Origin: Mesostigma viride | Lineage: Eukaryota > Streptophyta > Mesostigmatophyceae > Mesostigmatales > Mesostigmataceae | Reading direction: 5' to 3' | Length of the DNA: 64,000 bases | NCBI GenBank assembly: GCA_009746045.1 | Contig: RPFO01000197.1 | Span: forward strand, 1 to 64,000 | Shown here: positions 1-13,271 of the stretch, in pieces | How the letters are laid out: each line of letters starts with the position of its first letter | How positions within the stretch are numbered: position 1 is the first letter of the stretch | Made by a program: the position numbers and the translations under genes | Notes under the pieces: model-generated | Told to the model about the DNA's origin: nothing | Database searches by the model: none | The model's input: only the letters and a program-made list of their open reading frames with translations

Positions 1-468
1 GCAAATTTTATTACTTGAGGAGACGCCATTTCAACAAATACATGACAATTGATGCTCATTGTGAATGCGTTTCCACATGAAATCATTACCATTTCATGCA
101 ATTTGGTCACTGGTGCGCTTTCCGCGTGCACTTTTCATTACTAGATTGCTTAAATTTATTAAAATTTATTAACATTTATTAAAATTTATTCAAGTCGGGG
201 TAAAATTGGCTGTTTTTGTCATAGTGTCATGCACTCGGAGGGTAAGCAAGTGAGACAAGTTGTAGATTATTTACAATTGCACAACCCTCTCCACGACCCC
301 GCTAGTTCTATTTATAGAACGAATTATAATTATTGCCAAAATTGTGCACAAGCCTGTGCACAACCCAACCAGTAATTCCCACTTGAACTTTGAATATTCA
401 AGTGAATGCTCTGGAGACAGATGTACAGATCGATCTTTACAAATGTACACGAGTTCAGATCAAGCTAT
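1..468. other. AT-rich intergenic sequence
   Basis: No open frame with coding character. It contains short direct iterations of an ATTTATTAAA-like string near 150-190. It lies downstream of the stop codon of the minus-strand gene that ends at 469, so it probably includes that gene's 3' flank. Confidence 0.5.
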
Positions 469-1277
469 CTAACTACCTACTAACAGGCGTTTCTTTACAC
501 CCCGTCCGCTGGGCTTCTTTACACCCCCCTCCCGCACATCTGCGCCAGCCTTCCCTTGAGGTTTTCGTTTGCCCTGCCCTGCGGCTTGGTCTCCCCCCTT
601 CTCTTGGAGTCGTGGGGAAGATCTGGTCGCTGGGGAAGATCTGGTCGCCAGGTACCCCTTGTCCATCCACCACTCCAAATACGTTCCCTCAGGTGGCTTG
701 AAACAGTTCCGCATCTCGTCTTGTTGTACCTTGAAAATTGCCGCGGGCATCGTCCCCTGCTCCCCATTAATCCAGATTCCCTTTTCGTCACACCCTTCTG
801 CCCAAAATTTAACGTACCACACGCCCGTTTTATCCACCTTTCGAACGACTCCATGCACCAGGAACGTGTCGACGTGGAAATCAGGCATGTGTGCCAGCTT
901 CATTGGGTCTGCATTGAGTTTAGCCACCGAATCAGCAGCCCACGTGGGCTTCCACAACGTATCAAGGCGCTGGGATTGGTTCTTCCGATACTGGCAAAAT
1001 TCACCGCCGTGCTTGCACAATACCGAAACCGGACATCCAACAGGCGAGCGGGGCACGACCCGTTTCCCCCCCCCCCACCTTCCAGATTCTCCATCCACGT
1101 CTGCCAACTTGGTGGTGGCACTTTCTTGTCTAGTGGCTTGGGCTGGGTTGCGGTAACTGTGACACGTCTTTGTGGCGCTTCCTCCTCAGGTTCCGATTCT
1201 TCCGATTCTTCCGAATCTTCCTCAAACCCTTTGGGTGGGCCGCCATGCGCGTCATCCTTTGGCGGCTCCTCTTCAGA
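469..1277 (-). CDS. Gene G1, last coding exon (unknown function, frameshifted)
   Basis: Terminal exon of a multi-exon gene whose other exons lie at 1405-3699, 4408-5528 and 17952-18251. The 5' part is an acidic tract (SEEEPP, EEDSEESEESEPEEE). The 3' part has an aromatic-rich stretch (VWYVKFWAEGC, YLEWWMDKGYL) and a basic Gly/Lys/Arg tail ending at the stop at 469. The two parts are in different frames. The switch falls on an 11-nt C run on the plus strand (1066-1076), where one missing base would restore a single frame. The acceptor that keeps the acidic frame is the AG just before 1277; a more pyrimidine-rich acceptor about 8 nt upstream would change frame. No family recognised; the acidic and basic low-complexity parts suggest a nuclear protein. 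Confidence 0.55.
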
Positions 1278-1404
1278 CTCGTCACCTGTGGGTGGGACAA
1301 GCAATGACGAGCGGCGCAATTAGTTATCATTACAATCGCAAATCAAACTTGGGAATATGCAAACATCATAATTTAACCGACCATATTCACTCAGATTAAC
1401 TTAC
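1278..1404 (-). other. Short phase-0 intron of gene G1
   Basis: Read on the minus strand, the preceding exon ends in CAAAGG followed by GTAAGTTAA, a good donor. An AG acceptor precedes the acidic frame. About 127 bp. It contains no CCAACGGCCGTTGG palindrome, unlike the two larger introns of this gene. Confidence 0.5.
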
Positions 1405-3699
1405 CCTTTGACAGATGACTAGCCGTTGCTCTTGATCGAACGTGCCCGCCAGGCGAAAGGAGCTTTTTGCAGTAGTCGACGGCACGCCCCAACATCCCCC
1501 CCCAGACGCCCCCGAATTCCCCTTCGAGCCTCCCTCCCCTCCCCCCCCTCCTTCCCCCCTTCCCCCGATGCGCCGGTCGACCCGCCCCCCTCTCCGCCCT
1601 TCTCTCCGCCCCCCTCTCCGCCCTTTGACCCGCCCCCCTCTCCGCCCTTCGACCCGCCCCCCTCTCCGTCCTTCGACCCCCCCCCTCTCCGCCCTTCGAC
1701 CCCCCCCCTCTCCGCCCTTCGACCCGCCCCCCTCTCCGTCCTTCGACCCCCCCCCTCTCCGCCCTTCGACCCGCCCCCCTCTCCGCCCTTTGACCCGCCC
1801 CCCTCTCCGTCCTTCGACCCCCCCCCTCTCCGCCCTTCGACCCGCCCCCCTCTCCGCCCTTCGAACCCCCCCCTCTCCGTCCTTCGACCCGCCCCCCTTA
1901 TCACCACCCTCATTCCCGCCCCCCTCATCATCGCCGGCACCATCATCACCAACCTCCTCCCCATCATCACCCCCATGTGACCCGACATCCTCATCATCCC
2001 CCATTGAGACGTCTTCGGCCGAGGGGGTCTCCGAGGCGGCGCGCTTCCGGCGTTTCTTTTTGGTGCCAGCGCCTGCCGTCTCCAGCGGACGCTTCTGGGC
2101 TGCACCCGCAATTTCCTTGCCCGAACGGCCGTTGGGATTGGAAATATCCTCCCCCTCAGGCCGCTTCCCAAGTACCTTCAGAAGGACCTTAAACCCATCC
2201 ACCTGCTCCTTTGACCCAATGAAGATCACGGGTGGGTTGAAGAATCCCGTGAAATCGCCTAGGTACGACGACCAGGCGTCCTTCACACCATTGAAATCTC
2301 CACAATCCTTCGCCGCCTTCCAGTCCCTTTTCTCCACCCACGCACCCGTTCGACCCTTCAACAATTCCTCATCATTCCACAGCTTCGCGTGGTGTTCCAA
2401 ATTCAGCAGCCATATCCCATTCTTGATATCCGGCTGGTTCACCCCCCCCTTCCTCTTCACAACAAATTCGAACCCCTCCATTGCATTAAGTACCACTTGA
2501 GCCAACCGTGTCGGCCCATCGCTTTTCTCCCACGCGAAAGTCTTCATCATGAACTCACAGGTCGTTTCCCCGTCAGACCCGTAAATTTTCTTAGAAATCC
2601 ACGGGCCCTGCTGCTCGATTTCGGATGCCAGCTCCTCCGACCCAAACTTCCGCGGGGGTTCCCGCTTCTCCCCCACCTTTTTTTGGCGACCCGACTGGAC
2701 GTCCTCTGCCTCGGCATGTTCGGCTTGGCCTTCCTCCGGCACAGCCCCCGTCACCACCACAGCCCCCGCCACAGGCTGTACGGGTTGGGGCACCACAGCC
2801 TGTTCGGTTGGGGGTTCGGGCGCAATCAGGACCCACCATTTCGTTTCCTCCTTGTGGGTCGTCCCAAAATCCGTCCTCTCCAGCAGTGCAAGTGGGAAGG
2901 TGGAATCGTCCCTCCCCGTTGGCCTGATAACCGCCCTTAGTCTCTTGGCAGCTACAGCGACCGTATCGGCCACCCTCTGAAGGGCGCTGTCGGATTCCGA
3001 AGGCTGCATCGGCAACCAGCCGAGGTCGCGTGGTTCGGGGTATTTCCCCAAATCGCGGTTGTAGATCATGAAAAGCTGGACCATCACCTCGCAGAAGATC
3101 TTGGCCATGTATGTCAGGTCATACAAGCACTGAGGAGGAACGTGTTTGGCCTTCACGGTTGCCATGATAGACGGCCAGAATCGAAAGCGGGCTAGACTCC
3201 TCCACCCTTCCTGTTTGATCCCCCCCCCCTTCCTCATCACCCTTCCCTCCCCGTCCAGCTTGTCCGCTGCCACGATGTCCAGAAACTCTGCAAGCTCCTT
3301 GGCCAGCTTGTCCTCAATCGGCATTCCACATCTACTGTCGTCGTTCGGAGCGACCGTTTCATCCTTCACAGCCGAGATGAAGTCGTAGACTTGGGTTTTC
3401 TCCGATTCGGACAACCCACCCTCGTTCAATCGCCCTCCAACCCGCTCCTCACCACCCTCCTCCCCCTCCCCGTCCTTCCTTGCCTTCTCAGTGCTGCTTG
3501 AAACCCCATGAATCAAATTCCATATTTCTTTCTGGTCCTGAAGGGGCACCTCCGGCTTATCCCAGGATTCCTCCATGTGCGTCTTGAAATAGTTGTGCAC
3601 TTCCAGCAGCGCCGTCCCCCTCGACTTTTTGGAAACGGCCTCGTCTTCTGCATTCAGCCCCCCTCCGATCAGGGCAACCCTCCGATGCGCCTCTCTCCC
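1405..3699 (-). CDS. Gene G1, large internal exon with Arg/Gly/Glu repeat
   Basis: Open for 765 codons. Acceptor GCATGCAG precedes 3699 and donor GTAAGT follows 1405; both junctions are phase 0. The first two thirds are ordinary mixed sequence with Trp and Phe motifs (ARFRFWPS, LLNLEHHAKLW, FTGFFNPPVIFIGS) and no domain I can name. A basic cluster (KKKRRKR, a plausible nuclear localisation signal) follows, then an Asp/Glu/Gly-rich stretch. About 120 residues of an RRGGRVEG-type 8-residue repeat come next, then a short Ser/Gly segment. The repeat is encoded by a 24-bp minisatellite (separate entry). Function unknown. Confidence 0.6.
1560..1905 (-). repeat. 24-bp coding minisatellite in gene G1
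   Basis: Tandem units of about 24 bp (TTCGACCCGCCCCCCTCTCC plus GCCC on the plus strand) encode an Arg/Gly/Val/Glu octapeptide on the minus strand. C-run length varies between units (6 to 9), so some units are 23 or 25 bp, yet the minus-strand frame stays open. A Pro-rich frame on the plus strand is also open and is a shadow. Confidence 0.75.
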
Positions 3700-3814
3700 C
3701 TGCATGCATGAAATGTGAATCAGTGTTTGAGACAAAAAACGGTCATACAACACACGACCTGACATTTTGTCCTTACACTTTGGAAGATCGGCCGTTCCCG
3801 AACAAAAATCACAC

Positions 3815-4355
3815 CCTAATTTCCAGTTTCCAACGGCCGTTGGCGCAAGAAAAATCACACCCTAATTTCCAGGTTCCAACGGCCGTTGGCGCAAGAAAAA
3901 TGTCGACCGAATTTCCAGGTTCCAACGGCCGTTGGCGCAAGAAAAGTATCAACCAAATTTCCAGGTTCCAACGGCCGTTGGCGAAAGAAAAATCACACAC
4001 TAATTTCCAGGTTCCAACGGCCGTTGGCGCGAGAAAAATGACACCCTAATTTCCAGGTTCCAACGGCCGTTGGCGCAAGAAAAATCACACACTAATTTCC
4101 AGGTTCCAACGGCCGTTGGCGCAAGAAAAATCACACCCTAATATCCAGGTTCCAACGGCCGTTGGCGCAAGAAAAATCACACCCTAATTTCCAGGTTCCA
4201 ACGGCCGTTGGCGCAAGAAAAATGTCGACCGAATTTCCAGGTTCCAACGGCCGTTGGCGCAAGAAAAATATCAACAAAATTTCCAGGTTCCAACGGCCGT
4301 TGGCGAAAGAAAAATCACACACTAATTTCCAGGTTCCAACGGCCGTTGGCGAACA
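3815..4355. repeat. About 46-bp tandem array carrying CCAACGGCCGTTGG (array I)
   Basis: Twelve units, each with the 14-bp perfect palindrome followed by GCGCAAGAAAAAT, a variable CACACC/GTCGACC/ATCAACC stretch, then AATTTCCAGGTT. The array lies wholly inside the 4407-3700 intron of gene G1. Units differ by substitutions only in the variable stretch. Minus-strand frames through it are spurious. Confidence 0.85.
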
Positions 4356-4407
4356 AAAATCACATCTAGTGCCTACAACGTTCCCACACCCGATCCGTTA
4401 TATTTAC

Positions 4408-5528
4408 CTTTTGCGTCCGCATGTCCTTCATGGGCGGGATCAGTGCTTCCCCCTCCACCTCCCAGCCCTTGAGCACGTCCAGATTGGTGTACATGAACTT
4501 GTCCGCGTCCCTCACCAACCCCCTCCACAAATCAAACGCCTCCTCGGTTGTCTCCACGTACTTGCCCTTTTGTTTACCGGCAATCTCGCCAGCTATCGCA
4601 GTCCTCACTTGCTCGTCTGAGCCCTCAAAAATCACGGACTTCAACATCTGCGTGTAGTGGTTGCCGTCCAGCACGGCAAACTGCGCAAACACGAAAGGCT
4701 TGTCGTACGCGAGCATGTAGCCCAACGCGGTGTTCGTGAGCTCAAGTACTGCCTCACGGTCAGATGCATCTGACCACTCGGACGTATTCAAGTCCATGGT
4801 GATCAAATCCTGCGAGCACGCGGCCGCCATATCCTTCTTGGAGTGCGTCCGGAGAATGGCCCTCCCTTCCTCGGCCGTTGGCGAACGAAAGTATCCGAAC
4901 CTCTGCACGGCACGGTCACTGTCCTCCCCCGTCAGTTTTTTAATTTTGTCAGAAAACCCTGGATTCTCTTCCAGCCAGGCATTGTAAGAATCGGGCTCCT
5001 GGTCTGCCAGCACCTGCCACGCAAACCGGAAGATCAGCACGGCACATTTTGCCTTCGTCAGACTTGTGCCGGCCCCCACGAACCACGGCGCGAGCCCCTT
5101 ACAATTCCGCACCGTCACCGTCCGATGCCTCATTAGTTCCGGGAGTTGGCACAAGTTGTCCGTAAAGACCCGTACTTGAGTCGCAATCGCGGACCCCCCA
5201 CGATGTCGACATCGTCTGGCACTAGACGAAACTTCTGCCGCAGATGAAACGCCGCCTGTATGCTGTCAGTTAGGTTCTTGTCGTGCACATGAGAGGATGG
5301 CGCTGGCTCCCAGGAGTCCAAAATGCTGGGCTTCGCATTTCCAGCACGTGTCGTCAGCAGCCCCTTCCTCTCAAAGGTCTTCACAATCCCCGACCATAAG
5401 TCGGTGCCCGGAGCTCGTTGGCGCCAGTCCTCAAAAAATGTTGTGAGATGCCTTTCCGCCACCCCATGTTCAATCTTGTAAGCCCACCTCCTCCGCTCTT
5501 CCTCCGTTCTCTGCCTTGACGGACGCCC
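4408..5528 (-). CDS. Gene G1, internal exon (frameshifted)
   Basis: Begins after the acceptor TGATCAG and ends at the donor AAG|GTAAAT; both junctions are phase 0. The first frame starts with basic residues (GRPSRQRTEEERRRW) and is lost at a 6-nt C run (5194-5199). The second frame carries FTDNLCQLPELMRHRT, then LAPWFVGAG, AVLIFRFAWQVL and ends MRTQK. One missing base in the run would join them. Joined to the 17952-18251 exon, the frame continues without a stop. No family recognised. Confidence 0.55.
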
Positions 5529-5576
5529 CTGATCACATGCAAAAAACATACAGATAGCCGGAAGGTCAGTACTATG

Positions 5577-6140
5577 TTCCAACGGCCGTCGCCGGAAAAA
5601 TAACACCCTAATTTCCAGGTTCCAACGGCCGTTGGCGCATGAAAATCACACCCTAATTTACAGGTTCCAACGGCCGTTGGCGCATGAAAATCACACCCTA
5701 ATTTCCAGGTTCCAACGGCCGTTGGCGAAAGAAAAATCACACCCTAATTTCCAGGTTCCAACGGCCGTTGGCGCGAGAAAAATGACACCCTAATTTCCAG
5801 GTTCCAACGGCCGTTGGCGCGAGAAAAATCACACCCTAATTTCCAGGTTCCAACGGCCGTTGGCGCAAGAAAAATGACACCCTAATTTCCAGGTTCCAAC
5901 GGCCGTTGGCGACAGAAAAATCACACCCTAATTTCCAGGTTCCAACGGCCGTTGGCGCATGAAAATCACACCCTAATTTACAGGTTCCAACGGCCGTTGG
6001 CGCATGAAAATCACACCCTAATTTACAGGTTCCAACGGCCGTTGGCGCATGAAAATCACACCCTAATTTCAAGGTTCCGACGGCCGTTGGGCAAAAAAAA
6101 AATAACACCCTAATTTCCAAATTGCAACGGCCGTTGGCGC
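5577..6140. repeat. About 46-bp tandem array carrying CCAACGGCCGTTGG (array II)
   Basis: Thirteen units with the same palindrome and flanks as the 3815-4355 array. Slightly degenerate palindromes occur at both ends (CCAACGGCCGTCG near 5579, CCGACGGCCGTTGG near 6076, GCAACGGCCGTTGG near 6125). It abuts the hexanucleotide satellite. Confidence 0.85.
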
Positions 6141-6164
6141 AAGAAAATCAAGCAAGAAAAGGAC

Positions 6165-8152
<1,988 letters not shown>

Positions 8153-8349
8153 ATCCATTTCTGGCCTTGCCTTGCTTTGCATGCATCACCACAAAACATC
8201 AAATTTATTACAATATGTGTGCTAGCTCTATACGGTGGAATAACACAGACATGTCTACCAGATGGCAACACGGCCATCTGTATGCTAGGGTGAGCACACT
8301 ATGTGAATGTGCAGGGCCAGCCCACAGCAGCTGTGCCCCTGCTCTACCC
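8153..8349 (-). repeat. SDR element repeat B2 (outer 3' end)
   Basis: 197-bp copy of 8583-8779 in the same orientation. It starts right at the satellite with ATCCATTTCTGGCC and ends GCTCTACCC. Confidence 0.9.
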
Positions 8350-8359
8350 CCTTTTGCCA

Positions 8360-8374
8360 GGGTGGGCGGGTGGG
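8360..8374 (+). other. Perfect (G3N1)3G3 quadruplex motif at the A2/B2 junction
   Basis: GGGTGGGCGGGTGGG, four G3 runs with single-nucleotide loops, the class known for very stable parallel quadruplexes. It lies in the spacer between B2 and A2 and is flanked by TTTTGCC and GGCAAAA, a 7-bp inverted repeat. Element RNA would carry the C-rich strand, so the G-rich strand belongs to first-strand cDNA. Confidence 0.8.
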
Positions 8375-8582
8375 AGGCAAAAGAAAACAACCTGCTTCCC
8401 TAGAATGGAAGCCCACCCTTTATAGCAACCACCTCTCCAGCCAACCCCTACCTGGGTGGCTGGGGTACGGGTGCCAGCACAAAAAATATTTTTTCTAAAA
8501 TTATTTTTTCTTTTGGTGCTATACGGCGTTGCATTCTCCGCTCAGCAGGTTAGTCATAGATAAAATGAGCATAGCTCACCAA
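8375..8582 (-). repeat. SDR element repeat A2
   Basis: 208-bp copy of 13272-13480 in the same orientation, starting AGGCAAAAGAAAAC and ending AGCTCACCAA. Confidence 0.9.
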
Positions 8583-8779
8583 ATCCATTTCTGGCCTTGC
8601 CTTGCTTTGCATGCATCACCACAAAACATCAAATTTATTACAATATGTGTGCTAGCTCTATACGGTGGAATAACACAGACATGTCTACCAGATGGCAACA
8701 CGGCCATCTGTATGCTAGGGTGAGCACACTATGTGAATGTGCAGGGCCAGCCCACAGCAGCTGTGCCCCTGCTCTACCC
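8583..8779 (-). repeat. SDR element repeat B1
   Basis: Identical in extent to 8153-8349 and directly adjacent to A2, giving the diagnostic B1-A2-(spacer)-B2 block. Confidence 0.9.
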
Positions 8780-8974
8780 ACATCTCCTTACATGGCTAAC
8801 AGCCGAAAATACGTAGGACATGCAAAAAAGAAAACTTAAACTACCTAGCTATGGGGGTACTTTGTCCCAACCCAGGTTCACCCTCGGGTTAGTTAAACCA
8901 TTTCCCCCCTGACCTCCCACACAAGGGTGAGGTCAGTTGATAGCTAAAAGACGAGAGGTAAAAACAGGAGGACG
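8780..8974 (-). other. 3' untranslated part of the SDR element
   Basis: Between the pol stop codon and repeat B1. No coding signal. Confidence 0.6.
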
Positions 8975-11727
8975 TCAAAACTCGACGCCACCGAAGTGGC
9001 GCCGGAAAGCCGCTGGGTCAAAACCCAGGGCCTGAGCCCAGAGGGCGGGTGGGATGTCGCGCCCCAGGAGGCTGCGGTGGAGGCCAATGTAGCGCGTGAC
9101 CGAGAGGGCCGAAGCCCACCGGCCGCGCAGCTGGATGGCCTCCGGCGACTCGCCAGCGATGGCGTCGTGCGTCGCCCCCCCATGCCGGAGGCTGTGAAAA
9201 GAAAACATCCCTGGGATGCTCATGCGGGCCTGCACAGCCTCCCACTGCTGCCTAGCCTGGCTGTACGTTAAGCCTCGAAAGAGGAGTGCATCCGGGGGCT
9301 GGCCAGCCGTCAGACGTCGCAGGAGCCACAAAGAAAGTGGATCCCGGACGAGGACGTGCTGGGCCGCCCCCTGCGCAGTTTTGGGGTTGCGCAGCACAAG
9401 GGCACCGACCATGGGCCCTGGCTCGAGAAGGGGGTGGCCGGGATGAGCCACATCCCGAACCCGCAGCCCTAGCGCCTCGCTAATGCGTAAATACTGCTGG
9501 AAAGCAATAATAATCAACGCACTCAAATGCACCTGTCGACGTGAAACTAGCAACAGGGCAGTGAAATAGCAAAGGCGCCAGGGCATAGGCGGAGGGCTGA
9601 CAGCCGGAACAAGCCGCTGCCAACCTGCTAGCAGGCGGTCCGCCAGTACCCAATTCCGAACAATGTCGGGGTAGTACAGGTGCAGACAGGCCTTGGCATG
9701 CTGGCATAAGGTACGCCCCCGCCCGCCTCTGGCATGGTAGACAGCAGAAATCCACTCACAGAAAATGGCTTCGGCGTCAGCTGGGTCGACAGGGCCAGGT
9801 GGCGCCCACGCCACGTAGACAGCCGCCGCACGTCGGTACGCTGGCAAGGTAGACACAGGGTTGACTGTGCCCTCCAAAAGTGCCAAGTCCCGAGGGCGTC
9901 GCGCCCCCTCAGGCCCAGGGTTGGGATGCACGTCACCACACCGGGTCAAGTCAGGAACCCAAGCGCCACGCCGACTGGCCTTGTCAGCTGGGTTGTGGTC
10001 GGTAGCCACCCAGACCCAGTGGCTCTGCATGTCGCCAGCCAGTGACAGAGCGCAGTAGCGTCGAACCAGCTGGTTGAGACGGTAGGAAGACGACCGCCCT
10101 CTGACAAACGCCCCCACCACAGCACTGGAGTCTACGAGCCGGACGACTCGCTTACCCCGACACGCCTTGGTCCGGCACGACCACTCGACCCCCTGTGTCG
10201 CAGCAATCGCCTCCTTGACGTTGATGTGGTTAGGCTGCCCCCGCCACCGGTAGGACAGTGCCGTACGCCAGTGGCCACTATCCAGCAGGCTGTAGTCCCC
10301 CTCCTCCATGCGCTCCAGGTCCCAGTCCTCCCCAGACGTTAAAGCTGTCGTCCGCCACCCCCGCGCTTCGCGCCGGGTCGCCAGCCGGGCACAATCGGCC
10401 CCAGGCAGGTCCCTGTAGACCACCCCACCGCCGGAGCCGCTCGCATCACTTGCGACGACCCGGTCAGAAAGGGGCCGGGCCCTGGCCGCCCTCAAAAAGG
10501 GGGCCAGGTCGATCGCCGCCTGAAGCTCCTGGCGGGCCCCCGCAGGGAGGCGCCAGCGGCGCCCAGGCAGGGAGGCATTCATGGCTGCTAGCAGCCGGTA
10601 CGTCTCAGACCACACCGAAAGCATGGGGCGGCACAGCAGATGCATCCACACCCACTTCCCAAGCACAGAACTAAGTTCGCGGTAGTATGTAAACCCGCGA
10701 TCTAAGATTCTATGAGTAGCGGCGATAACTGCCACCACACGCTCAGGAACAGGCACCACGTCACCATCCCTTTGGTGAATGACCCCCACCGCCTGCACAC
10801 CAGTCTGCTCTGCTGTCGCCCGTACCACCTTGTCAGACTTCTGCACCAGCCCAACAGCGGCGTAGGCAGCCTGAACACGATCTAGCTGCTGATTCACCCC
10901 ATCCACCGACGCACAGTGGGTGAAATGGAGGTCATCGATCGTCACAGCATGCATACCTTCCAGATCCTGCCGAGATTCGAAGCACGGCGAGGGCGCCAAG
11001 GGCGCAGCAGGGTCCTCCTCCAGCCTCAGCCGGACGGTCTCCCCCGCCTCGTTGGCCTCCGCCACCAGGATCAGCGCGGACATGTTGATGCTCAGCCCAC
11101 GACTAGCCTCCAACGGCGGCTTGGGGCCACAGCGGTACAACACAGACTGATGCACACACTGGGCCACCGCGACGGCCAGCTTGTTGCCCATTGGCCAGCA
11201 CAACATCCACGGCCACACCTTCCGACGAGCCCCACTCAGGCCCACCAGATCCGACCACACCGGCATCCACGCACAGTACCGCCGCATCCAAACTGGCAGG
11301 CGGAGTCTGTTGTAGTACGAATCCAAATCTGATACGCCCCCAAAAACATCCTCCCCAGCGCGCGTGGGCAAATCGCAAATCACGCCAAGGTGTGGTAAAA
11401 AAGCGGGCATAGGATCAGGTAGTGGCATGTTGCCACGCCGGTTGTCCACAATCAGCCGTATACGGCCGTCGGGCTTTCCGACCCCAAAAGTACCGTTCAC
11501 CATAGGCGGCTCCTCCTCAAAAAATCCACCCAAAATCCCCCTCTCCACACACACCGTGCAAACCCGCGCGAACTCCTCCATGCTACACCCCCGCGAGATC
11601 CGCATCGACTTCTGCAAGATCCGCTCTGCTGGGCTCAGCGTCCGTACCATCCTACTCTCATCATTCAAAATTGCTCCCCAAGAGGGGGTAGTAAGTTCAG
11701 CACATCCACTTGGCCACCTTCCCCCGG
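8975..11727 (-). CDS. SDR element pol: reverse transcriptase-RNase H-tyrosine recombinase
   Basis: Open from about 11727 to the stop at 8975. Residue numbers here count from codon 11668. The RT catalytic motif is TIDDLHF (residues 243-249), a variant of YxDD. RNase H shows SDASGSGGGV, HINVKEAIAA, RLVDSSAVVG and ATDHNPADK, giving its D-E-D-D set. A 2A-like CGDVHPNPGP follows at about 577-586. The YR domain has YLRISEALGLRV (Arg), FSFHSLRHG (H825-x-x-R828), LRGRWAS and RYIGLH (Tyr860), the R-HxxR-W-Y signature. No methyltransferase domain is evident. There is no ATG at the start of the frame, which runs upstream as AELTTPSWGAILNDESR. A 5-nt C run near 11724 lies where it would join the small upstream ORF at 11665-11904. 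Probably a functional or recently functional enzyme. Confidence 0.92.
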
Positions 11728-11904
11728 ACCAGGCAAAGCCAAGCGTGCGGCCACTAACGGTTCGTAAGGGGCTCCTTCAGCATATTCACCCCCATCCACT
11801 ACAGATCCTGCCATTGCCGCTACGGAACCACCGTTCCGGCGGACAAAGGACCTGCAAGCATCATCGATCCCATCTAGGGCCGCCTGCTGCAGAGGCCCGG
11901 GCAC
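11665..11904 (-). CDS. Short ORF preceding SDR pol (probable pol N-terminus)
   Basis: An 79-codon frame starting MPGPLQQAALDGIDDACR and ending GEQF at a stop that overlaps the pol frame. A C run near 11724 lies where a 1-nt change would fuse it to pol. It could be the true pol N-terminus or a separate small ORF. No domain recognised. Confidence 0.4.
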   Translation of the reverse strand: MPGPLQQAALDGIDDACRSFVRRNGGSVAAMAGSVVDGGEYAEGAPYEPLVAARLALPGPGEGGQVDVLNLLPPLGEQF

Positions 11905-12100
11905 ACGGGCTGAATCTACAGCAGGCGGGTCTCGCCCCCCCCCCCCATCCAGTTTAACGCCCTAACCGTCTGACAGGCTAGTGTGCGAGCATTAAAAGCC
12001 CGACTCATCCTATCGCGCCTACGGCCTGAGCGTACCTGCTGCCACCAGTCACGAGGTGGCAGGGGTGCTGGAAGAGGTAGTGGAAGAAGGCACCGCTCCC

Positions 12101-13203
12101 TCACTTGTTGTTGTTGGACGGGCCGCCCTGCCCCTTCTTGCCGGGACCCTGCTCCAGCTTGTGCTGCAGCTTCCCCATGCTCATCGCCGCCCGCACCGCC
12201 GGAGACGCCAGCATTGCTCCACCCTCCTGGAATGGCAGCATTGCCGACGGCGTCCCCTTCCAACCCGTCGACCCCACATCCACCAGCTGGCATGCCGTGA
12301 TCAGCTTTGCCAGGTACTCGGCTGCTGCCAGCTCCAGAATTACTTCGGAGCGTGGCGTGGCCCAGTAGCCAAATTCTGTCACCATCGTGTCCAGAATTCC
12401 TGCCATCTGCAGGAGCAGCATCCGCCTCTCCCCGCTGGCTGAGCTGCCGTGCATCGTCAGCATTAACGATGCACGGATGGACTTCCCCCCCACGCTCTCC
12501 GCGTAGTCCAGCATTCCTGGCAGCACCGCCTCCAGCATGTTGCTCACCAGCACCGGCACTGCATGCCCACTCAGCGCCACCCCCTTCGTGCGCGCCAGCC
12601 TGCCAGCAGCCGTCGCTGCGGCTGGGCTTGCAGCTGCTGGAGTCTTTGCCTGGTCCAGCAGCTTCGACATAGCCGATATTAGGTCGCCAATATCTCCGCC
12701 AGTGCGGGCGTTGCCCGGCCGGGATGGAAGCCCTCCAGCTGGCGTTGCATAGCCCGTCTCGGTCCCCAGCAGCCGACCTAGGTTTCGGTCCAGGTCCGCC
12801 ACAGCCTGGTCGATCGCCCCAGGAGCGCCATCGTCCTCCCCAGCGCCCGCTCCACCATGCCCCGCCCCTCCGCTTCCACCTGCCGAAGGGGGAACACCCC
12901 CGTTCCCACCGCACCTGCTGACACTGGTGGGTCCGGCTCTGCAATAGCCTCCCCCAGTTGCGCTGCTAGCACATCGGCCAGGGCCTCCTCCCCATCCCAG
13001 TCGCTGACAAACCCCCGTTCCTCCAGGACGTCCATGACGTTCTTGGCACGCCCCGGAGTGAGCTTCTGGATCCGCTCTAGCCAGTTCCCCTCCCCTAGGA
13101 TCTTCTGAACCGCAGTGGCGGCCTCCTTTGGGGTGCATCCCTCCTTGGCTGCTTGCTTGAGTTTCGCTAGGAAATTCCGGTCTGGGGCTGTCACTGTGGA
13201 CAT
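12101..13203 (-). CDS. SDR element gag-like protein (frameshifted)
   Basis: Starts at MSTVTAPDRNFLAKLKQAA, a Lys-rich helical N-terminus, and ends GGPSNNNK at 12101. The second half has helical segments (LISAMSKLLDQAK, NMLEAVLPGMLDYAESVGG, ILELAAAEYLAKLITACQL). The two halves are in different frames, with the switch near a 5-nt C run around 12893-12897. Position upstream of pol and length (about 367 codons) fit the gag ORF of PAT-like elements, which is poorly conserved; there is no zinc knuckle. Confidence 0.65.
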
Positions 13204-13271
13204 GGTAGGTTATACTGCTTGATGTGTTATCTTGCGTTTTGTTTTTTGTGTTGTGGTCACGTGAGGTTCTC

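Noticed and set aside
3815-6140. CRISPR-like array (14-bp palindromic repeats with about 32-bp spacers)
   Set aside because: The spacers are nearly identical to one another, the host is eukaryotic and no cas genes are present. It is an ordinary tandem repeat.
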